Of a stretch of DNA of 34,109 nt, positions 15,151-22,365 are shown one piece after another. Where the stretch lies: assembly GCA_964427535.1 (NCBI GenBank), contig CAYRVF010000053.1:1-34109 (forward strand). Reading direction: 5' to 3'. The translations under genes were made by a program, and so were the position numbers. Position 1 is the stretch's first letter. Each line of letters begins with the position of its first letter. The notes under the pieces were generated by a model. The model was given only the letters and a program-made list of their open reading frames with translations, made no database searches and was not told the origin of the DNA. The stretch is from CAYRVF01 sp964427535. GTDB lineage: Bacteria; Chloroflexota; Ktedonobacteria; Ktedonobacterales; JADMIN01.

Positions 15151-15280
15151 TGGAAGTTGGCTGCGGCTTTTCACCTGAAGGCATCTTCCGCACGTCGGAT
15201 GCGGGCGCGGGTGAGCGCGTGGACCCGGCTGAAACCGTGCGACCATGCCGCACAAGCCTGTATGCTGGAGAAAGGACCAT

Positions 15281-15502
15281 ATGCCCAAGCGTGATGCAAT
15301 CGAGGTCGAAGGCACCGTCACCGAATCGCTGCCAAACGCGATGTTTCGCGTCGCTCTGGATGGCGACCGGCAGGTGCTCGCGCACCTATCAGGCAAAGTG
15401 CGACTGAACTTCGTGCGAATTGTTCCCGGTGATCGGGTCCGTGTCGAGCTTTCGCCATACGACCTGACCAAGGGACGCATCACCTGGCGCGTGCGCGGCT
15501 AG
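15281..15502 (+). CDS. infA: Translation initiation factor IF-1
   Basis: The 73-residue OB-fold protein reads IEVEGTVTESLPNAMFRVALDGDRQVLAHLSGKVRLNFVRIVPGDRVRVELSPYDLTKGRITWR, a clear IF-1. It binds the A site of the 30S subunit during initiation. The ATG at 15281 follows GGAGAAAGG. An upstream in-frame start is possible but would add residues without homology. Confidence 0.97.
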   Translation: MPKRDAIEVEGTVTESLPNAMFRVALDGDRQVLAHLSGKVRLNFVRIVPGDRVRVELSPYDLTKGRITWRVRG

Positions 15503-15648
15503 CGCGTCCAACCACTTCCGTCGTTTGGCGTCGTGGAGTGTGACGTGTGGGGTCGCGGGCGTGTGTCTCGTCGCGCGGGCGGTCTAGGCTCGCGGCCTGT
15601 CACAGACACGACGATAGATCATGTGTTGAACGTTCTGAGGAGGTTGGA

Positions 15649-15765
15649 GTGAAGGTACGAGCGTCGGTCAAGCCACGCTGCGACTCGTGCAAGGTGATTC
15701 GCCGCCACCGCGTGGTGATGGTCATCTGCAGTAAAGATCCGAAGCACAAGCAGCGTCAGGGCTAA
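15649..15765 (+). CDS. rpmJ: Large subunit ribosomal protein L36, zinc type
   Basis: The 38-residue protein MKVRASVKPRCDSCKVIRRH and onward is L36, with zinc ligands C11, C14, C27 and H33. The start is GTG at 15649, placed by GAGGAGG at 15637-15643. The frame is open about 100 bases upstream, but that part is not conserved. It lies between infA and rpsM as usual. Confidence 0.95.
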   Translation: MKVRASVKPRCDSCKVIRRHRVVMVICSKDPKHKQRQG

Positions 15766-15784
15766 TACACATCTATGGCGGCGA

Positions 15785-15852
15785 GACCCAGGCATCAGGT
15801 TGGATGTCTGGGTTGTGTGCTGCTACTGCTAATCTTGCCGGAGCGCGCTCCG
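15785..15852 (+). promoter_or_regulatory. Hairpin leader candidate upstream of rpsM
   Basis: Bases 15786-15796 (ACCCAGGCATC) pair with 15803-15813 (GATGTCTGGGT) as an 11-bp stem with one G-U and a 6-base loop. A perfect 14-base palindrome, CGGAGCGCGCTCCG, follows at 15839-15852. They lie in the 158-bp space between rpmJ and rpsM. In Escherichia coli, S4 binds the mRNA ahead of rpsM to control the alpha operon, so an equivalent leader is possible, but the known pseudoknot was not identified. Confidence 0.4.
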
Positions 15853-15923
15853 ATCAGCACGACGGAGCGACAGGACGGCGCCAACGGTCGGTTGTACAGT
15901 AACCAGCGAGGAGGATCTGGCGC

Positions 15924-16304
15924 ATGGCCAGAATCGCCGGGGTCGACATTCCCCGCGACAAGCGCGTTGAAGTCGCGCTGACGTACATCTATGGCATCGG
16001 CCAGACGAAGAGCAAGGGTATTCTCACGGCGACACGCGTCAGTCCGGATACCCGCGTGCGTGATCTGACCGAAGAGGAAGTCGGCCGGCTGCGCGAGTTC
16101 ATCGACCGCAACATCAAGGTCGAGGGCGATCTCCGCCGCGAAGTCGATATGAATGTTCGGCGGCTGATCGAGATCGGCAGCTATCGCGGCTTACGCCACC
16201 GGCGCAATCTGCCGGTACATGGCCAGCGCACGCGCACGAATGCGCGTACCAAGCGCGGCGCCAAGAAGACGGTCGCTGGCAAGAAGAAGGCGACGAAGAA
16301 GTAA
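15924..16304 (+). CDS. rpsM: Small subunit ribosomal protein S13
   Basis: The 126-residue protein begins MARIAGVDIPRDKRVEVALTYIYGIGQTKSKGIL and has IKVEGDLRREVDMNVRRLIEIGSYRGLRHRRNLPVHGQRTRTNARTKRG, both diagnostic for S13. The C-terminal lysine-rich tail reaches the tRNA sites of the 30S head. AGGAGG at about 15910-15915 sets the ATG start. Confidence 0.98.
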   Translation: MARIAGVDIPRDKRVEVALTYIYGIGQTKSKGILTATRVSPDTRVRDLTEEEVGRLREFIDRNIKVEGDLRREVDMNVRRLIEIGSYRGLRHRRNLPVHGQRTRTNARTKRGAKKTVAGKKKATKK

Positions 16305-16364
16305 TCCAGCTTGCGCGCGGCACAATAATGCCGTGGCGAGCATTCGCGGGAGGATGCATTCAGC

Positions 16365-16769
16365 ATGGCGGAAAGGGCACCCAAGCGGCCCGTTGGGCGG
16401 CAACGGCGGCGCGAGCGAAAGTCTGTGCCGCGGGGCCAGGCGCATATCAAGGCAACATTCAATAACACTATCGTGACGATCACGGACCCGAATGGCAACG
16501 TGCTCTCGTGGAGCACGGCGGGCTCGGGCAACTTCAAGGGCTCGCGCAAGAGCACGCCCTACGCCGCGCAGGTGACGGCCGAGACGGCCGCACGCAAGGC
16601 GATGGAGCATGGCGTGCGCCAGATCGAGGTCTTCGTGAAGGGTCCTGGTTCGGGTCGTGAGGCCGCCATCCGCTCGCTGCAGGCAGCGGGCTTGCAGGTC
16701 GTCTCGATCGTCGACGTGACACCCATCCCGCACAACGGCTGCCGGCCGCCGAAGCGCCGCCGCGTCTAG
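16365..16769 (+). CDS. rpsK: Small subunit ribosomal protein S11
   Basis: S11 is identified by GQAHIKATFNNTIVTITDPNGNVLSWSTAGSGNFKGSRKSTPYAAQVTAE and the end, GPGSGREAAIRSLQAAGLQVVSIVDVTPIPHNGCRPPKRRRV. At 134 residues it is slightly longer than usual because of a basic N-terminal lead of about 20 residues. S11 forms the platform near the mRNA exit. Confidence 0.98.
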   Translation: MAERAPKRPVGRQRRRERKSVPRGQAHIKATFNNTIVTITDPNGNVLSWSTAGSGNFKGSRKSTPYAAQVTAETAARKAMEHGVRQIEVFVKGPGSGREAAIRSLQAAGLQVVSIVDVTPIPHNGCRPPKRRRV

Positions 16770-17270
16770 CACGTTGTTTGGCTCGCTCTGCTGGAGCGTC
16801 TCCTGGCAGCCATCTGCCGGTGATCCTCCCGCGGGCACTGTAGAACCCTGATTGGTACCGTTGGCACTATCCGAGTATCCCTACCGTCTGAAGAGACGTG
16901 TTGAGCATTTCCGCGCGCGAAGCGAGTGATATGCGTGCTCGCGGGACACCGCTCTCCGTCCTGGGTGGTGCGGGACGTGCCACCCGCGTGCTGGTGGGTG
17001 CGCGTCCGGGGGAAAGCCGCGAGTAGCCCGCGGCTATGACAATCCCGTCCCAACCGTCCGACTCGCGCGGACAACCGAGAAGTGGTCCATCCGCTTCTCA
17101 TCCATGAAGGAACCGTCATGCGACCTGCTGACCCACATCGGCGCTGCGGCTGGCGCAAGGGTCGTGCGGCTGAGCGGAAGCCTTCTGAGCTACAGACGCC
17201 ACGCGGGCATGCGATGCTCGTACGGCGCAGACAAACGCAGAGAGCATTCTGAGGAGGACGTAGACACTCA
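16770..17270 (+). promoter_or_regulatory. Long structured spacer upstream of rpsD
   Basis: This 501-bp stretch has no supported gene on either strand. It holds many hairpins. CTGGCAG pairs with CTGCCGG near 16803-16820, and GCGAG with CTCGC near 16920-16945. GGGTGG pairs with CCACCC near 16961-16985, and the CACCC part could instead pair with a downstream GGGTG. AGCCGCG 17015-17021 pairs with CGCGGCT 17029-17035, GTCCG 17056-17060 with CGGAC 17068-17072, and GAGAAGTGG 17077-17085 with CCGCTTCTC 17091-17099. S4 represses its own gene through mRNA binding in several bacteria, so an S4-responsive leader is a fair hypothesis. No clear promoter was found. Confidence 0.45.
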
Positions 17271-17897
17271 ATGGCCCGATATACCGGCCCCGTTTGCAAA
17301 TTGTGCAGGCGCGAGGGCGAGAAACTCTATCTGAAGGGCGAGAAGTGCATCGCGCACTGCACGCTGGAGCGCCGCCAGTCGAAGCCTGGCCAGCACGGTC
17401 AGGCACGCGTGCGCAAGCAGTCTGGCTATGCGCTGCAGTTGCGTGAGAAGCAGAAGGTGCGTCGCACCTATGGCATGCTGGAGCGGCAGTTCAGCCGGTT
17501 CTTCGCCGAGGCCGCGCGCCGGCCGGGCAAGACCAGCGAGAACCTCTTCCAGCGGCTGGAGATGCGCCTCGACAACCTGGTGTATCGCCTTGGCTTCGCC
17601 GACTCGCGCTCGCAGGCGCGCCAGCTCGTCTCGCACGGTCACTTCCAGGTGAATGGCCGCAAGTCTGACATTCCATCGATGGTGCTCCGTCCGGGGGATG
17701 AGGTTGCCGTCCGTGAGAACAGCCGCAACCTGGAATACTTCAAGACGCGGCAGCTGATGCTCGCGCAGAAGGGCGTGCCGGCATGGCTGCGCCTCGATAC
17801 GAACGCGCTCTCGGGCCGTGTGCTCGCTCTGCCGACACTGCAGGAGCTCGAGTCGCCCTTCAACGATGCCCTGGTGGTCGAGTTCTACCAGCGGTAA
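17271..17897 (+). CDS. rpsD: Small subunit ribosomal protein S4, zinc type
   Basis: S4 starts 16S rRNA folding and is part of the mRNA entry channel. Residues 9-30 hold C9, C12, C26 and C30, the zinc-binding form. The S4 domain shows RLDNLVYRLGFADSRSQARQLVSHGHFQVNGRKSDIPS, and the C-terminus ends FNDALVVEFYQR. At 208 residues it is normal and has no RGG tail, unlike S3 and S5. The ATG is preceded by GAGGAGG at about 17251-17257, somewhat far, and by a very long structured spacer. Confidence 0.97.
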   Translation: MARYTGPVCKLCRREGEKLYLKGEKCIAHCTLERRQSKPGQHGQARVRKQSGYALQLREKQKVRRTYGMLERQFSRFFAEAARRPGKTSENLFQRLEMRLDNLVYRLGFADSRSQARQLVSHGHFQVNGRKSDIPSMVLRPGDEVAVRENSRNLEYFKTRQLMLAQKGVPAWLRLDTNALSGRVLALPTLQELESPFNDALVVEFYQR

Positions 17898-17910
17898 GGA
17901 GGGGATCCCC

Positions 17911-18918
17911 TTGCTAGATATCGCTCTGCCTCGCATCACATCAACTGAATCAGAAGCTAACTACGCCAGCTACGATATCGAGCCGCTGGAGGCAGGGTAC
18001 GGCAGGACGCTTGGCAACGCGCTGCGGCGTGTGCTGCTCTCCGCGCTGCCCGGCGCCGCGATCACCTCGATCAAGATCACCGGCGCGCAGCACGAGTTCC
18101 AGGATGTGCCTGGCGTCAAGGAAGATGTCACCGACATCGTCCTGAACATCAAGCGTATCCGCTTGCGCTCGTTCTCGGACCGGCCCGTCACCATGCGCAT
18201 CGAAGTCAATGGTGAGCGCCAGGTGACCGCGGCGGATATCCAGGCGCCGAGCACGATCGAGATCGTCACACCCGACATTCCGATCTGCACGCTCGACGGA
18301 CCCGATTCGCATTTCGAGATGGAGATGGTCGTCGAGTCGGGCAAGGGCTACGTACCCGCCGAGTCGAAGGACAACCAGCCCATCGGGCAGATTCCGGTGG
18401 ACGCGATTTTCTCGCCCGTCGAGAAGGTCAACTACATCGTCGAGAATACGCGCGTCGGTCAGATGACCAACTTCGACCGCATCACCCTGCAGCTCTGGAC
18501 GGACGGCACCATCACGCCGGACGAGGCGCTGCGCGAGGCATCGCACATTCTCGTGCGCTACTTCCAGATGATCGCGGACTACAGCGTCGCCGAGAGCGTC
18601 GAGCCTGAGGTGGGCGGAGTCATCGCGGCGCCGACCTCAATCGCCATTCCGCAGAAGGTGTACGACACGCCCATCGAGGAACTTGACCTCTCGGTGCGCG
18701 CGTACAACTGCCTCAAGCGCAGTGGCATCACCAAGGTCGGCCAGGTGCTCACGATGAATGAGGAAGACCTGCTGGCCGTGCGCAACTTCGGCGAGAAGAG
18801 CCTGAACGAGCTGAAAGACAGCCTCCAGGCGCACAACTTCCTGCCGAGCGAGGCGCAGATCGAGCGTCTGAACGCCGCCTCCAGTGGGCTGAATGGCGAC
18901 TTCGACAGCAACGAATAA
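17911..18918 (+). CDS. rpoA: RNA polymerase subunit alpha
   Basis: The start is TTG at 17911, placed by AAGGAGGGG at 17896-17904 and by the conserved start LDIALPRI. The N-terminal dimerisation domain shows EPLEAGYGRTLGNALRRVLLSALPGAAITSIKI and the GVKEDVTDIVLNIK motif. The C-terminal domain (about residues 250-320) shows LDLSVRAYNCLKRSGITKVGQVL and NFGEKSLNELKDSL, so the DNA-contacting Arg, Asn and Lys equivalents of E. coli R265, N268 and K298 are kept. Length is 335 residues, which is normal. It lies between rpsD and rplQ. Confidence 0.98.
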   Translation: MLDIALPRITSTESEANYASYDIEPLEAGYGRTLGNALRRVLLSALPGAAITSIKITGAQHEFQDVPGVKEDVTDIVLNIKRIRLRSFSDRPVTMRIEVNGERQVTAADIQAPSTIEIVTPDIPICTLDGPDSHFEMEMVVESGKGYVPAESKDNQPIGQIPVDAIFSPVEKVNYIVENTRVGQMTNFDRITLQLWTDGTITPDEALREASHILVRYFQMIADYSVAESVEPEVGGVIAAPTSIAIPQKVYDTPIEELDLSVRAYNCLKRSGITKVGQVLTMNEEDLLAVRNFGEKSLNELKDSLQAHNFLPSEAQIERLNAASSGLNGDFDSNE

Positions 18919-18951
18919 CGGCGGCGCGCCGAGATATATGGGAGTGGTAGC

Positions 18952-19581
18952 GTGAGACATCGTATGGCGGGCAACCGCATCAATATGCCAGAGCCGAAAC
19001 GGCGCGCGGCGGTCCGCAACATGGTTGACGGGCTCTTCATCTGGGAGCACATCAACACGACCGACGCACGTGCGAAGGTGGCGCGCAGTGAGGCCGAGAA
19101 GCTGATCGGCATCGCGCTGCGCGGCCACGAGAAGGCGTGGGCGCATCTAACCTCGGTCGTATCCGACACGGACACCGCCGAGCAGGTGCTGGCCATCGCC
19201 CGGCGGGCGCGCTTCTCGCTGGACGAAGAAGTCGCCAGCAACGAAGAGCGCCAGCAGCAGAACAAGTTCCCGATCAGCGACGAGGCGCGTCAGCTCAAGC
19301 AGCAGCGGCTGGAGGGCCTCAAGCGCGATCTGCTGGCGGTCATTAAGGATCGCGACGAGGCGCAGCGCGCCCTGACCGCCGCCCGCGAGGCGATGGCCAT
19401 GGAGCTGCACGCCCGCCGCCAGATTCTGAAGCAACTGCCGCACGAGACGACCGTGCGCAAGATCTTCGAGCAGTTCGTTCCGCGCTACACCGGCCGGCAG
19501 GGTGGCTACACTCGCATCCTGAAGATCGGCTATCGCAAGGGCGACGCCGCCGAGATCGTGCGGCTGGAGATGGTCCAGTAA
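18952..19581 (+). CDS. rplQ: Large subunit ribosomal protein L17 with helical insertion
   Basis: The start is GTG at 18952 with GGGAG upstream. The N-terminal part (MRHRMAGNRINMPEPKRRAAVRNMVDGLF, then TDARAKVARSEAEKLI) and the end (RYTGRQGGYTRILKIGYRKGDAAEIVRLEMV) are typical L17. Between them lies an insertion of about 85-95 residues (about 65-160), rich in Glu, Gln, Arg, Leu and Ala, that looks like long helices or a coiled coil. The protein is thus 209 residues, where 116-130 is common. L17 sits on the solvent side near the tunnel exit. Confidence 0.94.
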   Translation: MRHRMAGNRINMPEPKRRAAVRNMVDGLFIWEHINTTDARAKVARSEAEKLIGIALRGHEKAWAHLTSVVSDTDTAEQVLAIARRARFSLDEEVASNEERQQQNKFPISDEARQLKQQRLEGLKRDLLAVIKDRDEAQRALTAAREAMAMELHARRQILKQLPHETTVRKIFEQFVPRYTGRQGGYTRILKIGYRKGDAAEIVRLEMVQ

Positions 19582-19585
19582 CACG

Positions 19586-20386
19586 GTGAACGTGGCCGCC
19601 CGCGTCGAGTATGACGGAACCCGCTTCAAGGGCTTCCAGCGGCAGGCTCCCGAGAAGGGGCCGACCGTGCAGGGCGAGCTTGAGGCGGCGATCGCGCGGA
19701 TCGTCGGCATGCCGGTGACGCTGGAGGCGGCGGGGCGCACGGACACAGGCGTCCACGCGTCGGGTCAGGTGATAAACTTCACCACAGGTGCCCGACTCGG
19801 GATCGACGAGTGGCCGCGAGCCTTGAACGCCGTGCTTCCGCCGGATATTGCGATTCGCGCGGCGTGCGCGGTGTCCGACGAGTTTAGGGCGCGACGCTGG
19901 GCGGTGAGCAGGCGGTATCGCTATCGCATTCTCCGCGACGCGCGACGGTCTCCCTTGCGGGAGCGTTACGCCTGGCGGGTCGGCCGGGCGCTCGACGTGG
20001 ACGCGATGGACACGGCGGCGCGGCTGCTGCTTGGCGAGCACGACTTCGGCGCTTTTGGGTCGAGTCCGCATGACCGGCGTGACGACGGCTTCCGCGGGCA
20101 TACCGTGCGGACGATGCTTGAGGCATGCTGCGTGCGGCGACCGGTAGACGGAGCGGATGAACCGGAAGACACCATCGAGTGCGTCTTCGCGGCTAACGCC
20201 TTTCTGACGGGCATGGTGCGGCGTCTGGTGGGCACACTCGCTCTGGTGGGCGAGGGACGGCTCTCCGTGGACGACTTCCGCGTGATACTCGACACGCGCG
20301 CGAAGGCACATCCGGGGGCGGCAGCGCCTCCACAGGGGCTCTGCCTCATCGGTGTCGAGTATCCGGCTGGACTGATATCCTGGTAG
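19586..20386 (+). CDS. truA: tRNA pseudouridine(38-40) synthase TruA
   Basis: TruA makes pseudouridine in the tRNA anticodon stem. The N-terminus VAARVEYDGTRFKGFQRQ, the catalytic motif AGRTDTGVHASGQV with D53, and the second-domain patterns RRYRYRIL, LLLGEHDFGAFGS and NAFLTGMVRRLVGTLALVGEG fit the family. It has 266 residues, a normal length. The start is GTG at 19586, four bases after the rplQ stop, so it is likely coupled to rplQ. The order rplQ-truA-rplM-rpsI is common in Gram-positive-like clusters. Confidence 0.95.
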   Translation: MNVAARVEYDGTRFKGFQRQAPEKGPTVQGELEAAIARIVGMPVTLEAAGRTDTGVHASGQVINFTTGARLGIDEWPRALNAVLPPDIAIRAACAVSDEFRARRWAVSRRYRYRILRDARRSPLRERYAWRVGRALDVDAMDTAARLLLGEHDFGAFGSSPHDRRDDGFRGHTVRTMLEACCVRRPVDGADEPEDTIECVFAANAFLTGMVRRLVGTLALVGEGRLSVDDFRVILDTRAKAHPGAAAPPQGLCLIGVEYPAGLISW

Positions 20387-20460
20387 ACCACACGCGAGGG
20401 AAGTGACCACTTTCCGTCGACGAGTGGGAGCACACATACTGTGCGGAGTTGGAGAGACGC

Positions 20461-20946
20461 ATGAATTCGAAGACGTATAGCGCCAAGCTCGGCGAGCTGA
20501 ACTCGCGCTGGTACGTGATCGACGCGAATGACCAGATTCTCGGCCGGGTCGCGACGCAGATCGCGACCATCCTCAAGGGCAAGCACAAGCCCACCTACAC
20601 GCCGCATCTGAACGGCGGCGACTTCGTGATCGTCGTCAACGCGAGCAAGATCGCGGTGACACGCAACCGCCTGGACGACAAGATTTACTATCGCCACTCG
20701 CAGTACCCTGGCGGCCTCAAGGAGGAAACGCTGCGGCAGGCGCTGGCGAAGCACCCGGAGCGGGTCATCGAGCGCGCGGTGAAGGGCATGTTGCCCCACA
20801 ACCGCCTGGGCGACGACATGCTGCACCGCCTCAAGGTCTATGGCGGCCCTGACCACCCACATCAGGCGCAACAGCCGGTGCCGTGGCAGATGCCGACGGT
20901 CGAGCAGGTGATCGAGCTGCAGCAGGGCCTGGGCACACGCGCATAA
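20461..20946 (+). CDS. rplM: Large subunit ribosomal protein L13
   Basis: L13 is recognised by KTYSAKLGELNSRWYVIDANDQILGRVATQIATILKGKHKPTYTPHLNGGDFVIVVNASKIAVT and GMLPHNRLGDDMLHRLKVYGGPDHPHQAQQP. It is 161 residues, about 15-20 longer than usual because of a C-terminal tail. The ATG at 20461 has GGAGAG upstream; TTG at 20449 is an alternative. It is an early 50S assembly protein and is paired with rpsI. Confidence 0.97.
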   Translation: MNSKTYSAKLGELNSRWYVIDANDQILGRVATQIATILKGKHKPTYTPHLNGGDFVIVVNASKIAVTRNRLDDKIYYRHSQYPGGLKEETLRQALAKHPERVIERAVKGMLPHNRLGDDMLHRLKVYGGPDHPHQAQQPVPWQMPTVEQVIELQQGLGTRA

Positions 20947-21032
20947 CTGACTGACGAGAGCGACGACGTAACGAGGCGCTCGCGGGACGGAAGCGACGAC
21001 CCGCGCGCGGATGGCATCTCTGGAGGAATCAC

Positions 21033-21437
21033 TTGGCGGAGAATCTTGGGCCGTATTACTACGGCACCGGACGGCGCAAGACGGCGGTCGCGCGTGTCCG
21101 TGTTCACCCGAATGGCGATGGCCGCATCATCGTCAATGGCCGTGACGCCAGCGCGTACTTCGGCCGCGAGACACTGATGGCGGCGGTGCGCGCGCCGCTG
21201 CGCCTGCTGGAGCTGGGCGACCAGTTTACCATCTCAGTGAAGGTGGTCGGCGGCGGCGTGAGCGGGCAGGCGGGCGCGGTGCGCCACGGCGTCAGCCGCG
21301 CGCTCGTGCGTGCCGACGAGAACTTCAAGCCGGCGCTACGCCGGGCGGGCTTCCTCACGCGCGATCCGCGCATGAAGGAGCGCAAGAAGTACGGCCTCAA
21401 GCGCGCCCGCAAGGCACCGCAGTACACCAAGCGGTAA
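21033..21437 (+). CDS. rpsI: Small subunit ribosomal protein S9
   Basis: The 134-residue product has YYYGTGRRKTAVARVRVHPNGDGRIIVNGRDASAYFGRE, GGGVSGQAGAVRHGVSRALV and the invariant C-terminal tail KKYGLKRARKAPQYTKR, which touches the P-site tRNA. The start is TTG at 21033 with GGAGGA at about 21022-21027. It is the last gene of the ribosomal cluster and is followed by a strong terminator. Confidence 0.97.
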   Translation: MAENLGPYYYGTGRRKTAVARVRVHPNGDGRIIVNGRDASAYFGRETLMAAVRAPLRLLELGDQFTISVKVVGGGVSGQAGAVRHGVSRALVRADENFKPALRRAGFLTRDPRMKERKKYGLKRARKAPQYTKR

Positions 21438-21464
21438 TTGCCACTTCTGGCGTACTCCAGCTCT

Positions 21465-21507
21465 CAGGGCAGGTGGAAGGAGACTTCCGCCTGCCCTGCT
21501 GTGTTTT
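21465..21507 (+). terminator. Rho-independent terminator after rpsI
   Basis: Bases 21465-21479 (CAGGGCAGGTGGAAG) pair with 21484-21498 (CTTCCGCCTGCCCTG) as a 15-bp stem with one G-U and a GAGA loop. CTGTGTTTT follows. It is the clearest intrinsic terminator in the window and closes the ribosomal cluster. Confidence 0.88.
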
Positions 21508-21525
21508 CCGAGCCCCCTCTCCCAG

Positions 21526-21555
21526 CTTCTCTCCCACCTGACGGCGGGAGAGAGG
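21526..21555. repeat. CT-rich short inverted repeat
   Basis: CTTCTCTCCC at 21526-21535 pairs with GGGAGAGAGG at 21546-21555 (one G-U). A related CT-rich then G-rich stretch follows at about 21603-21636. Similar composition occurs at 26561-26610, on the other side of the ABC operon, so these may be copies of a dispersed intergenic repeat. On the minus strand it could also help end the ABC transcript. Confidence 0.5.
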
Positions 21556-21663
21556 AGTCAATCACGCGCACGCGGCGCGCAAAGGGCGCTTGCGTCCGAT
21601 TCCCCCTCTCTCGGCGTGAGCGGGGGGAGGAGGCCAGGAGGGTGGGGACCACGCCCGCTAAAC

Positions 21664-22362
21664 TCAGACCAGCCGCCCATCGGAGAGCTGCAGCACGCGG
21701 TCGGCAGCCGAGACGACATTGGCGTCGTGCGTGGCCAGCAGGAAGCCGATCCGCAGCCGCGCGGCGATGTCGCGCAGCAGGGCGATGACATCGCGCCCAG
21801 TCATCGAGTCGAGGTTGCCAGTCGGCTCGTCAGCCACCACAAAGCGTGGGCCATGCGCCAATGCCCGCGCCAGCGCCACTCGCTGCTGCTCGCCGCCGGA
21901 GAGCTCCAGCCCGCGATGCTGCGCCCGCGCGCCCAGCCCCACCAGCTCCAACGCGTCGCGCGCCGCCTGCGTCCGCTGCTTCGAGGGAGCGTGCGCGAGC
22001 CTAAGGGGAATCTCGACGTTCTCCTGCGCGGTGAGCAGCGGGAAGAGATGCGCGTTCTGAAACAGCATACCGATCTGCTCGCGCCGCAGAATCGCGCGCT
22101 GCGTCTCGCTCATGCGCGCTAGCTTGTGGCCGAGCGCGACGACCGTGCCGCGTGTAGGATTGTCGATGCCGGTGAGGATATTGAGCAGCGTCGTCTTGCC
22201 CGAGCCGGAGCGGCCCCGCAGCGCGACGAACTCGCCTGGCTCAATGCGCATGTCTATGCCGCGCAGCGCATGCACCACACGCCCGCCAGAGGCAAACTCG
22301 CGCTCGATACCGTGTGCCTCCACCACGGGACCCGCCTGTGGGGCCTGTGCCTTCGCGTTCAT
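21664..22362 (-). CDS. ABC transporter ATP-binding protein, LolD/MacB type
   Basis: This 232-residue ATPase has all nucleotide-binding motifs: Walker A GRSGSGKTT (50-58), Q102 in the Q-loop, signature LSGGEQQR (154-161), Walker B FVVADEP (174-180) and H212 (ATHD). The sequence around the Q-loop and the ADEPTGNLD segment are typical of the LolD/FtsE/MacB group that works with FtsX-like permeases. Its start lies three bases after the stop of the upstream ATPase gene on the same strand. It is the last gene of the operon. The substrate is unknown. Confidence 0.92.
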   Translation of the reverse strand: MNAKAQAPQAGPVVEAHGIEREFASGGRVVHALRGIDMRIEPGEFVALRGRSGSGKTTLLNILTGIDNPTRGTVVALGHKLARMSETQRAILRREQIGMLFQNAHLFPLLTAQENVEIPLRLAHAPSKQRTQAARDALELVGLGARAQHRGLELSGGEQQRVALARALAHGPRFVVADEPTGNLDSMTGRDVIALLRDIAARLRIGFLLATHDANVVSAADRVLQLSDGRLV

Positions 22363-22365
22363 TCT

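Noticed and set aside
13882..15483. A long minus-strand reading frame through adk, map, the N gap and infA
   Set aside because: It crosses undetermined bases and opposes three well-conserved genes, so it is not a gene.
15839..15852. The 14-base palindrome as a repressor operator
   Set aside because: It lies in a transcribed leader next to another RNA-type hairpin, and no nearby regulator gene or second copy supports an operator.
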